From contig JAPPLN010000052.1 in the NCBI GenBank assembly GCA_028874175.1, forward strand, positions 1 to 63,836: 63,836 nucleotides of DNA. The letters run 5' to 3'. Below are positions 17,407-24,489 of the stretch, piece after piece; the first letter of the stretch is position 1, and each line of letters starts with the position of its first letter. Position numbers and translations under genes: made by a program. Source of the stretch: Chloroflexota bacterium. GTDB lineage: Bacteria > Chloroflexota > UBA11872. Below the pieces are notes generated by a model that was not told the DNA's origin, made no database searches, and worked only from the letters and a program-made list of their open reading frames with translations.

Positions 17407-17850
17407 ATGTCGAAGACTAAGCCGATTCCGGACGGATATACGGCCGTGACGCCGTACCTGATCGTTGAGGACGCGGCCGGATACCTGGAGTTCCTGGGAA
17501 ACGCGTTTGGGGCCGTGGAGCGGCTGCGGATTCCGATGGGGGAAGGCCTGATCGGCCACGCCGAGGCGGAGATCGGGGGCGCGGCGGTGATGCTGTCGGA
17601 CGCGTTGCCGCCGGACTTTCCTGTCACTCGCTCCCAGATCCATCTGTACGTTGAGGATGTCGACGCCACCTACGCGCTGGCCGTGGAGGCAGGCGCGACT
17701 TCCGTGGCCGAGCCGGCGGACCAGTTCTATGGCGACCGCATTGCCCGCGTGACCGATCCCTCAGGCAACGTGTGGTCGATTGCCTGTCACGTTGAGGACG
17801 TGGACATGGACGAGCTGATGCGACGGATTGCGGCGATGGGAGAGGGGTAG
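17407..17850 (+). CDS. VOC-superfamily (PhnB/glyoxalase-like) protein
   Basis: A 147-residue protein made of two beta-alpha-beta-beta-beta modules. VTPYLIVEDAAGYLEFLGNAF opens the first and IHLYVEDVDATYALAVEAGA opens the second. The DRIARVTDPSGNVWSIA ending matches the PhnB/YdcE-type VOC family. GHAEAEIGGAAVMLSD is the internal strand pair. PhnB-like VOC proteins often lack proven enzymatic activity, so no reaction is assigned. ATG 17407 was chosen because GGGGAGG precedes it at ideal spacing. Extending to 17374 would add an unrelated leader. Confidence 0.86.
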   Translation: MSKTKPIPDGYTAVTPYLIVEDAAGYLEFLGNAFGAVERLRIPMGEGLIGHAEAEIGGAAVMLSDALPPDFPVTRSQIHLYVEDVDATYALAVEAGATSVAEPADQFYGDRIARVTDPSGNVWSIACHVEDVDMDELMRRIAAMGEG

Positions 17851-17887
17851 GCCAGCCTGACGCGCGCCACCGGGAACGGTCTCGACG

Positions 17888-19312
17888 ATGCCTGACGGAG
17901 AGCTGTCGAACCGACGGTCGTGTGATCTGCTGATTCGCAACGGGCAGATCATCACGATGGATGCCGAGCGCCGCCTCTATCGCTGCGGGGCAGTTGCGAT
18001 CAGTGGTTCGCGGATCGTTGAGGTCGGCCGGGATGCGGAACTGTCGGAGCGTTTCGACCCGACGCGGACGGTGGATGCCGGCCGGGGGATTGTGCATCCG
18101 GGATTCATCGATGCGCATAACCACATCGTGCATACGTCGTGCCGGGGTGTGTTCGGCAGCATTCACGACACGAGCGCATCGCCCGTTAATTTCGCGGATT
18201 GGAAGGCGGGTGTAACGGCAGACGACGAAGCCGCAGCTACGGCGATGGCTTGCGTGGAGATGCTGCGGTGCGGCTTCACGATGTTCGTGGAGCCGGGGTC
18301 GCTCTTTTCGACGGGGGCGGCAGCGGCTGCGATTGAGCGGGTAGGGCTGCGGGCGCTGGTTGCCCCGCTATATCTCTGGGATCGACGGGAGTGCTTCCAA
18401 GCGATGCCCGCCCTGGAGAGTCGGAGCCTGATGGCTCGGGCGCCCATCGACCTCGACCGTTCGCTGGCGCAACTGGACCAGGAGCTGCACCGCAATGCGG
18501 ACCCTGACGCGCTGGTTCGCGGCTACGTTTTCGTATACGGGGTTGGAACCGGCTCGCCTGATCTGCTGCAGGCCGCCCATGCCTGCGCTCGCGACAACAA
18601 GGTGCCGTTGCACCTGCATGCGGGTTACGTGCCGCAGGAGGGCCAGATCTATCGGGACCTGAACGGCGCCAGCCAGCTTGTGCACCTGCACGAACTCGGC
18701 GTTCTGGACAATGACACGGTGATCGTGCACGCGAATGCGCTCGACGATGCCGAAGAAGCCGCGGTCCACGAAAGCGGCTGCATGATCGTGTGGTGCCCGA
18801 GCGCATTTTTCTCGTTGGGGATTGGACGAGGTGCGAACTTCAAGATGGCCGAGCGCTATCGGCGGGGGGTCTGCGTCGCGTTGGGGACGGACGGATCCTT
18901 CGACGGCACGCCGGGGGACACGATGCAGGCCGCGCACTTCGCGGCCCAGACGTACGCGGATCCGATTTCGGCGGAGGCCTTGCTGGAAATGCAGACCGTC
19001 AACGCGGCCGCGGCGGCCGGACTGGAGTCCAAGCTTGGAAGCCTGGAGCCGGGCAAGCGCGCAGACGTCGTGGTGCGGTCCGCGCGAGTGGCCGAAGCGC
19101 ATCCCGACAACAATCCGGTCCATTCGCTGGCGTTGCGACTGGGCGCCGGAAGCGTGGACACGGTGCTGGTCAACGGTGAGGTGGTGTTCAGCGGCGGGCG
19201 CTCAACCCGGGTGGACGAACGGGAGGTCTACCAGGGGGTGTCAACGTCGGTGGTTGGGCGGGCGAAGCGGCTGGGCATCGATTTGTCGGCGGAATGGCCG
19301 ACAATCAACTGA
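17888..19312 (+). CDS. Amidohydrolase of the TRZ/ATZ-MTA/SAH deaminase type
   Basis: A 474-residue metal-dependent hydrolase or deaminase. The beta-sandwich N-terminus holds LLIRNGQIITMDAERRLYRCG. The first metal site is GFIDAHNHIVHT. A histidine pair in PLHLHAGYV and IVHANALDD supplies further ligands and the catalytic base. ALGTDGSFDGTPGD carries the last Asp. The C-terminal stretch LGSLEPGKRADVVV closes the sandwich. The family deaminates purine-like substrates or dechlorinates triazines, and the specific substrate is not evident. It starts 37 bp after the VOC gene, so co-transcription is possible, and is followed closely by the TIMP-like gene. Confidence 0.87.
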   Translation: MPDGELSNRRSCDLLIRNGQIITMDAERRLYRCGAVAISGSRIVEVGRDAELSERFDPTRTVDAGRGIVHPGFIDAHNHIVHTSCRGVFGSIHDTSASPVNFADWKAGVTADDEAAATAMACVEMLRCGFTMFVEPGSLFSTGAAAAAIERVGLRALVAPLYLWDRRECFQAMPALESRSLMARAPIDLDRSLAQLDQELHRNADPDALVRGYVFVYGVGTGSPDLLQAAHACARDNKVPLHLHAGYVPQEGQIYRDLNGASQLVHLHELGVLDNDTVIVHANALDDAEEAAVHESGCMIVWCPSAFFSLGIGRGANFKMAERYRRGVCVALGTDGSFDGTPGDTMQAAHFAAQTYADPISAEALLEMQTVNAAAAAGLESKLGSLEPGKRADVVVRSARVAEAHPDNNPVHSLALRLGAGSVDTVLVNGEVVFSGGRSTRVDEREVYQGVSTSVVGRAKRLGIDLSAEWPTIN

Positions 19313-19344
19313 CACGCCAGCCCGACCAGGCAGGAAAAGCGCAG

Positions 19345-19941
19345 ATGACGGGGTCGATGACGCGCGTCGTGGGAGTCGCGCTCGTGCTCAGTGCCCTGTG
19401 GTTCCTCGGGAGCCTGGCCGCTGTCCACGCGTGTAAGTGCGTGGTGCCCGGTTCGCCGACCGAAGAGCTGGAGAAATTTGACGCCGTCTTTGCTGGGACG
19501 GTGATTTCGGTTCAGCACTCCTTCGATCCAAATGCGACGCCATACAAGCCCGGTGACCGAACGACGGTCGGCTTTGACGTCAGCACGGTGTGGAAGGGCA
19601 TCGTGCATGAGCGGACGTACATCACGACGCCGCCAACCGGCGGGAGCTGCGGGTTTGCCTTCAGCGAAGGTGAACCCTACATCGTGTACGCCTCCGGGAG
19701 CGCTTCAGGCGACGCTGGCCACCAGGCGAGTATCTGCAGTCGGACCGCTCATCTGCAGGAGGCCCAGTCCGACCTGGAGGCGCTGGGCGAGGGCCGGGCC
19801 CCGCAGGTCGAGACAGGCGGCCCGGAGCCCGAACAGCCGGAGGGCTCGCTGGCTGCCGGCGCGTGGGTGGGGCTGCTGGCGACGGCCGTGGTAGTTCTTG
19901 GATCCGGTGGGATTCTGGCCTACGCGAGTCGGCGGCGCTAG
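19345..19941 (+). CDS. Exported TIMP/netrin-like domain protein with C-terminal membrane anchor
   Basis: A 198-residue protein. A hydrophobic signal segment covers residues 7-28 and ends AVHA. The expected mature N-terminus is Cys30-Lys-Cys32, followed by VVPGSPTEELEKFDAVFAGT. An N-terminal Cys-x-Cys just after signal cleavage, an AVFAGTV strand, VSTVWKG, a TPPTGGSCGFAF segment and a later Cys in QASICSRT match bacterial TIMP-like (NTR fold) proteins. In animal TIMPs the N-terminal Cys chelates the metalloprotease zinc. Residues about 168-194 form a transmembrane anchor followed by SRRR, so the domain would face outward. ATG 19345 has AGGAA upstream; the frame upstream overlaps the amidohydrolase. 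Inhibition of a protease is inferred from family only. Confidence 0.72.
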   Translation: MTGSMTRVVGVALVLSALWFLGSLAAVHACKCVVPGSPTEELEKFDAVFAGTVISVQHSFDPNATPYKPGDRTTVGFDVSTVWKGIVHERTYITTPPTGGSCGFAFSEGEPYIVYASGSASGDAGHQASICSRTAHLQEAQSDLEALGEGRAPQVETGGPEPEQPEGSLAAGAWVGLLATAVVVLGSGGILAYASRRR

Positions 19942-20306
19942 CGCGGATCCGAGCGGGTCGACGTGAAGGCCCTTGCCAGGGCGTAGAGCACTGCAACGGC
20001 GGGCACGACGGTAAAAATCGCCGGAAGCACCCAGTCACCTTTCATGGCGCCGCCGGCAATTGCCGCGGCCAGGGCCAGGTCCGCGGCCACGGTGGCCAGC
20101 AGCAGCGCGGCGATGGCGAGCACAAGCTTCCGCGAGGCCTTGGTCCGCAGAAGGAGCAGGAGGAGAGCACCGGCGGCCAGGGGATGGAGCAGTACCAGCA
20201 CGAGCCGCGACCAGAGGTCGCCTCCGTCGGCGAACGAGCCCACGGCCGCGGTAAACATGGCCAGCGCCGCGTAAAGGAAGGCCAGCACGAGCATGGCGAT
20301 TCGCAT
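19938..20306 (-). CDS. Small four-helix membrane protein of unknown function
   Basis: A 122-residue protein with four predicted membrane helices: about 3-22, 32-50, 58-85 and 92-112. A basic loop RTKASRK separates helices 2 and 3. No family was recognised. The four-helix topology and size recall generic DUF membrane proteins. Its stop codon overlaps the end of the convergent TIMP-like gene by four bases. The reading frame is supported by the regular hydrophobic pattern and the basic C-terminus after the last helix. Confidence 0.6.
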   Translation of the reverse strand: MRIAMLVLAFLYAALAMFTAAVGSFADGGDLWSRLVLVLLHPLAAGALLLLLLRTKASRKLVLAIAALLLATVAADLALAAAIAGGAMKGDWVLPAIFTVVPAVAVLYALARAFTSTRSDPR

Positions 20307-20349
20307 CAGCTACCCCATTTCCGTTCGCGCGTTTCGTAACGGCCTCAGG

Positions 20350-20991
20350 TCAGTCGGCATCGGGCTCTGCGCCGGTGTAGAAGGCGATGGTGCTCGCCGC
20401 GGCGGCTCGGGCGGGCTCGGGGTCGGCTCCGGCGGCAATGGCGGCTTCGCCCCAGGCGTGGCCGCTGCCTGTGAGGAGGGCCTTGCCGTCGGGTGACATG
20501 GCGAACTCGAGCGGGTCGGGCCTGGGCTGGTCCGGGTCTGTGAGGTGCATGTGGAGCCCCAGCAGGCCCATTTCGAAGCCGACGCCGGTTGCGCCTGGAC
20601 CGTAGGTGTCCCAGTGAGCCGAGTGGTGGGCAGTATGGGTAATTGTGAATCGGGCGTGGTCGGGGCCGGCGTTCGATACCCGTATGTCGACCCAGGTGAC
20701 GAAGCCGCCGAACTCCCAGCTAATGGCGTAGCTGGACGGCGGCTGGCAGGCGGTGATGCGGCCGCCGGCGTTGCCTTCCAGCTGATAGCTGCCGCCGAGC
20801 TCGAGGTTGCCGGAAATGGGCAGGAACCAGCGCGGGATGCGTTCGGCGCTGGTCACGGCGTCCCACAGGTCCTCATGCGTGGTGGCGTAAGTGCGGGCCA
20901 GGATGACCGCGTGCGCAGGCTGCCCATCGCGCTGGAGTGCGGAGACGGAGCGATCGACAGCGCCCAGATTCTCCTCAACGTTGAAATGCAT
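20350..20991 (-). CDS. SRPBCC/AHSA1-like (activator of Hsp90 ATPase homologue) protein
   Basis: A 213-residue protein of the START/SRPBCC fold. After a 25-residue leader, ILARTYATTHEDLWDAVTSA and ERIPRWFLPISGNLELGG form the characteristic first strand and helix with the W-F motif. YAISWEFGG and the HARFTITHTAHH strand follow. The AHSA1 family is usually about 150 residues. The extra C-terminal 50 residues, with HAWGEAAIAAG and a final alanine-rich helix, are an extension seen in some actinobacterial homologues. Such proteins bind small hydrophobic ligands, and no ligand can be named. Confidence 0.82.
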   Translation of the reverse strand: MHFNVEENLGAVDRSVSALQRDGQPAHAVILARTYATTHEDLWDAVTSAERIPRWFLPISGNLELGGSYQLEGNAGGRITACQPPSSYAISWEFGGFVTWVDIRVSNAGPDHARFTITHTAHHSAHWDTYGPGATGVGFEMGLLGLHMHLTDPDQPRPDPLEFAMSPDGKALLTGSGHAWGEAAIAAGADPEPARAAAASTIAFYTGAEPDAD

Positions 20992-21054
20992 GGATTTCCC
21001 CTACGTTGCCTGCCTGATTATGGAATGCGCAGAGCTTGCGGGCGGAGCGGCGTC

Positions 21055-21897
21055 TCACCCTAAGGAGCCGGTCGCCCCGTTTGACCCGGTCGTCGGAAGC
21101 TGCTTCCAGTACTTTCGCTTCCAGCCGTCGGCTTCACGGTACCTGGCGAACTGATAGTTCCAGGCCGGCTCGATCAGGCGCTGGTGCTGTTGCTCTTCGG
21201 CGGCGATCTCGGCTGTACCCGGGCAGTGGATGATGTAGCCGGCGGGGGCTACGACTCGCTCGAACTCAGCCAGCTCGTCGTCAAGGCGCCAGCCGAGGGC
21301 GTGCGACGTTGTGACTACGTCGGCGGAATCATCGGGCAGCGGAATGTCGTGGCCAAAACCAGCCACGACGCGGATGTTGCGCCGACCCGCTTGCGCTGCC
21401 TTGTCGCGGATGAACTGCCGCAGCCGGGGGACAGGCTCCACGGCAACGACGGCCGAAGCGGTGGCGGCGGCTTGCAGAGCAACGCGACCAGTCCCGGAAC
21501 CGACGTCAACGACCACCCGACCCTTGAGGGGCGTGATGTTCGTAACCTCGGCGAAGTCCCAGTTATGGAACTCCAGACGGTCATAAGCCTCGGGGCACTT
21601 GCTGTAGACGATTAGGTCGGCAATCGTCCAGATCACCGTGTCCTCGGCTTGAGCAAGATCACTCCGCTCGGCCGACGACGGATGCCGAGCTTCTGCTGCG
21701 TCCAGGAACGCTGCGATTGCCGGCGCCCTGGTCCTGAGAAAGCGATCGATGGCGGGATGGGCCCGGAGCACCGAGGCAAGCTCGCGCTCCGGGACCCAAC
21801 CCGGGAAGTACTCGATCTGGAAAGATTCCAGCAGGTAGAGGTCCTGGATGTGCAGGTCGACTCCCTCGAACACTTTCCTTAGTCGGGGGTTAGACAA
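21055..21897 (-). CDS. Class I SAM-dependent methyltransferase
   Basis: A 280-residue protein with a helical N-terminal region and a Rossmann methyltransferase core. VVVDVGSGTGRVALQAAA is motif I, VVAVEPVPRLRQF motif II, DDSADVVTTSHALGW motif IV, and the strand YIIHCPGTAEI follows. The unusual N-terminus, with FQIEYFPGWVPERELASVLR and FLDAAEARHPSSAER, may bind the acceptor. It is the third stand-alone methyltransferase of the window and the acceptor is unknown. It precedes the toxin-antitoxin module on the same strand by position, but there is no operon evidence. Confidence 0.8.
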   Translation of the reverse strand: MSNPRLRKVFEGVDLHIQDLYLLESFQIEYFPGWVPERELASVLRAHPAIDRFLRTRAPAIAAFLDAAEARHPSSAERSDLAQAEDTVIWTIADLIVYSKCPEAYDRLEFHNWDFAEVTNITPLKGRVVVDVGSGTGRVALQAAATASAVVAVEPVPRLRQFIRDKAAQAGRRNIRVVAGFGHDIPLPDDSADVVTTSHALGWRLDDELAEFERVVAPAGYIIHCPGTAEIAAEEQQHQRLIEPAWNYQFARYREADGWKRKYWKQLPTTGSNGATGSLG

Positions 21898-21995
21898 CGC
21901 CCTGCTCGCCTCCCAATGACGTTCGGCAGGATGCGCGTGAGGTTCGTCGGGACGTTCAGCTCATTCTCAAGCGTCTGGCCCCGCCAGCGGCCTAA

Positions 21996-22394
21996 TCAGG
22001 ACGCCGAAAGGCGGATCCAGGCGATTCCATCGACGTGTTCGAAGTGGCGGTCGGCGGAGACGAGGTCGGCGCCGGTTTCCATGGCATGCGCCGCGAGCCA
22101 CATGTCGTTTGTCGGAATAGGGCGGCCTTTGGCGCGTAACGAGGCCGAAACTCGGGCATAGCGGTCGGCTGTGACGGAATCCACGGGAACAACGGATGCG
22201 AGTGGTTCCTCCAAAAATGCGTTCAGGTGAGCCATGTTCTGCTCGAAGCGCGATCCACGCCGGAAGCCAGCGAGCAACTCACCAAGCACAATCGCGGAGA
22301 GAAGTACTTCGTCGGCGCCCCGCACGAGTTCAGCGACCTGACGCTGACCAAGCGCAAGCAGGCTGAACGCATTGGAGTCCAGGAGCAGCCTCAC
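21996..22394 (-). CDS. PIN-domain toxin (VapC/FitB-like)
   Basis: A 132-residue PIN-domain ribonuclease. The acidic metal-binding set is visible: Asp6 in LLLDSNAFSLLAL, Glu in ILGELLAGF near residue 40, and Asp in NDMWLAAHAMETGADLVSADRHF, which supplies the third and fourth acidic positions. The ATG overlaps the antitoxin stop codon by four bases (22391-22394), the usual translational coupling of such pairs. The toxin would cleave tRNA or rRNA when the antitoxin is degraded. That target is family knowledge, not read here. Confidence 0.87.
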   Translation of the reverse strand: MRLLLDSNAFSLLALGQRQVAELVRGADEVLLSAIVLGELLAGFRRGSRFEQNMAHLNAFLEEPLASVVPVDSVTADRYARVSASLRAKGRPIPTNDMWLAAHAMETGADLVSADRHFEHVDGIAWIRLSAS

Positions 22395-22663
22395 CGCCAG
22401 ATTTCCTCGTCAATCGTGTCAAATTCTTTCAGCGCCTCGTTCAACTCGTCAGCTTGCTCCTGGGTCCAGGTCCCGATCAGGTGGTCCAGAGACGACCCAA
22501 TCTTCCCGCGGCCTTCGGAGCCGTCGGCCAGCCCGGCGCCTTTGCGCAGGAGGCGTAGGGCGGCCTTGTTGAGGGAGATGCCCTCGCGCCTGGCAAGGCC
22601 CTGGATTGCGGAACTGAGTTCGTCGTCGAAGCCGCGCACGGTCAATTGCCGCACAGAAGTCAT
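22391..22663 (-). CDS. Ribbon-helix-helix antitoxin (FitA/VapB-like)
   Basis: A 90-residue antitoxin. The N-terminal strand SVRQLTVRGFDDEL, with the helix pair SSAIQGLARREGISLNKAALRLLRK, is the ribbon-helix-helix DNA-binding domain. The acidic C-terminus, with DELNEALKEFDTIDEEIW, is the toxin-binding tail. It is the first gene of the operon and lies directly downstream of a symmetric operator at 22669-22709, so autoregulation is very likely. Confidence 0.87.
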   Translation of the reverse strand: MTSVRQLTVRGFDDELSSAIQGLARREGISLNKAALRLLRKGAGLADGSEGRGKIGSSLDHLIGTWTQEQADELNEALKEFDTIDEEIWR

Positions 22664-22668
22664 CCCCT

Positions 22669-22709
22669 TGAGTCATCGTGTGAGTCATTGTGACTCATGC
22701 GGTGACTCA
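22669..22709 (-). promoter_or_regulatory. Symmetric four-half-site operator of the RHH-PIN operon
   Basis: Four heptamers form a perfect dyad centred on 22689: TGAGTCA at 22669-22675, TGAGTCA at 22681-22687, TGACTCA at 22691-22697 and TGACTCA at 22703-22709. The gaps are 5, 3 and 5 bases. The array begins five bases upstream of the antitoxin ATG. RHH repressors bind such spaced half-sites cooperatively, so this is the probable autoregulatory operator. Confidence 0.8.
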
Positions 22710-22782
22710 CATCCACTTGCGGCAACGTCGCGCCCGGTCGGAAGCAGCGTGATGGGCTGAGTGGCGAGGGAGCGACCGGGGC

Positions 22783-23925
22783 TCAGAGTGACTCGGGGCT
22801 CCAACCGTGGCCGTGAGTTCGAAGGAGCGATGGGTCGAGGCGGGCGCCGAGGCCGGGGCCGGTGGGGAGGTGCAGGCAGCCGTTGTGGACGTGTTCGGGC
22901 GGGTCGATGAGGGCGGCACGCCAGGGGCATTCGTAGGCGCCGAATTCGAGCGGGAGGGCCGCGGGCATGGCGGCGGTGACGTGGGCGCCGGCAAGGATGG
23001 AGACGGGGCCGCTGGGACCGTGGAGGGAGGTTTGGCCACCGTGCCGAGCCACGAGGGCGGCCGCCCTGACGGCTTCGCGGACGCCGCCGCAGTGCTTGAT
23101 GTCGGGCATCGCAACGTCGACGGCGCGTGAGGCGACCAGGCGCTCGAAGAAGCCGGCGCCGTAGGCATGTTCGCCCCCGGCGACGGGCATCGAAACCCGG
23201 GAAGCAATCTCAGCAAGGGCTTCCGGGTCTCGTTCCGGATTGACGGGCTCCTCGAACCAGCCAACGTCAAGCTGTGCCAACTCTTCGGCGACGATGGGCG
23301 CGGACTTGAGGTCGAAGCGGCTGTGACAGTCGACCAGGAGGGTGATGTCGGGGCCGATGGCGCTGCGGGCGGCGGCCAGTCGGTCGAGTCCGGGACGGGC
23401 CAACTCGAGAAGATTGGCGCCGGGGTCTCCGGGATCGACTTCGTCAAACGGGGTGCACTTGATGGTGCGAAAACCGTCGCGAGCGGCGCGTTCGGCGGTG
23501 GCGGCGAAGTCGTGGGGGCGGCGCTCGGTGGTCAGCAGGTGGCGATTGGTGTTGGCATAGAGCTCAACGCTTTCGACGGGCCGACCGCCCAGGGCCTGGG
23601 TGAGCGAGAGGCCGTCGCGCTGTGCCTGGATGTCGACAATCGCGGTGCGCAGGGCGCTGACGGCGGTGGCGAGGGCGAAGTCCCTCGTGAGTTGGCGCGG
23701 CGTGAGTCCGGCGATGCCCACAACATCGGCCTCGCCCGGGATGGGAAGGCCCGCGACAGCCAGCATGAGAGGCGTGAGGCAGCTGACGACGTTGCCGCCG
23801 GAGGTGGTCTCGACAACGGCGGTCAGGCCCTGATCGTCGCCAATCTCCGCGAAGTTCCAGCGGGTGCGGTGGTTGACAGTGACGGAGGCGTAGCGGAGCG
23901 AGGCAAGGACGATGCTCTCGGCCAC
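22783..23925 (-). CDS. Enolase-superfamily (mandelate racemase/muconate lactonizing) enzyme
   Basis: A 380-residue enzyme with the N-terminal capping domain and a C-terminal modified TIM barrel. Metal ligands are in LLVDCHSRFD (Asp), WFEEPVNP (Glu) and VAGGEHAYG (Glu). A lysine in FRTIKCTPFDE is on the second strand, and DIKHCGGVREA lies on the strand after the last metal ligand. The superfamily abstracts a proton alpha to a carboxylate. Acid-sugar dehydratases and racemases are the main possibilities, and the residues seen do not choose between them. The start is GTG 23925. It has no clear operon partner. Confidence 0.85.
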   Translation of the reverse strand: MAESIVLASLRYASVTVNHRTRWNFAEIGDDQGLTAVVETTSGGNVVSCLTPLMLAVAGLPIPGEADVVGIAGLTPRQLTRDFALATAVSALRTAIVDIQAQRDGLSLTQALGGRPVESVELYANTNRHLLTTERRPHDFAATAERAARDGFRTIKCTPFDEVDPGDPGANLLELARPGLDRLAAARSAIGPDITLLVDCHSRFDLKSAPIVAEELAQLDVGWFEEPVNPERDPEALAEIASRVSMPVAGGEHAYGAGFFERLVASRAVDVAMPDIKHCGGVREAVRAAALVARHGGQTSLHGPSGPVSILAGAHVTAAMPAALPLEFGAYECPWRAALIDPPEHVHNGCLHLPTGPGLGARLDPSLLRTHGHGWSPESL

Positions 23926-24050
23926 GGTCCGGTCAGCCTACCGCCGCAATGGAACCCACCGGTCAGCAATACGCCGGTTGCGGCCTTACTTTCGCCTCTG
24001 GGAAGATCGGGAGGCTTAAGTCCAAGCAAAAGACGCGAGTGGAGGGCTAA

Positions 24051-24338
24051 ATGGCGGGCTATGTGATTGTGGATCTTCAGGTGACGGACGCCGAGGTCTA
24101 CGCCGAATTTCGAGAACAGGTGGCGGGGACCGTTGAGGCCCACGGCGGCCGGTATTTGGTGCGCGGTGGGTCCGCCGAGACCATCGAGGGCGATTGGGCG
24201 CCGGAGCGGCTCATCGTGATGGAATTCGACAGCGTGGCACAGATCAAGACGTGGCTCGCCTCGCCCGAATTCACCGACCTCAGAGAGATTCGGCACAGGT
24301 CGGCCACGGCCAACGTGATCGTCGTGGAGGGCGTATAG
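24051..24338 (+). CDS. DUF1330 family protein
   Basis: A 95-residue protein of the dimeric alpha/beta barrel fold. GYVIVDLQVTDAEVYAEFRE opens the domain, followed by GGRYLVRGGSAETIEGDW, with RLIVMEFDSVAQIKTWLAS and the terminal ATANVIVVEGV. This is full length for DUF1330. The family is of unknown function and resembles small monooxygenase or EthD-like ferredoxin folds. A GGAGGG site precedes the ATG. Confidence 0.88.
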   Translation: MAGYVIVDLQVTDAEVYAEFREQVAGTVEAHGGRYLVRGGSAETIEGDWAPERLIVMEFDSVAQIKTWLASPEFTDLREIRHRSATANVIVVEGV

Positions 24339-24489
24339 CCCCGGAATCGCGGGACTACGCGTTCGGCGCCGCCGGATGCGCATCGACATGCCACCGACTA
24401 CAGGCGATCGGAGGCTGCTGTTGGCCGGCGCGCCCCAATTCGGACCTCGTAACCGAACCGTTGCCTGAAGCGCAGCGGACGCAGCCTCA

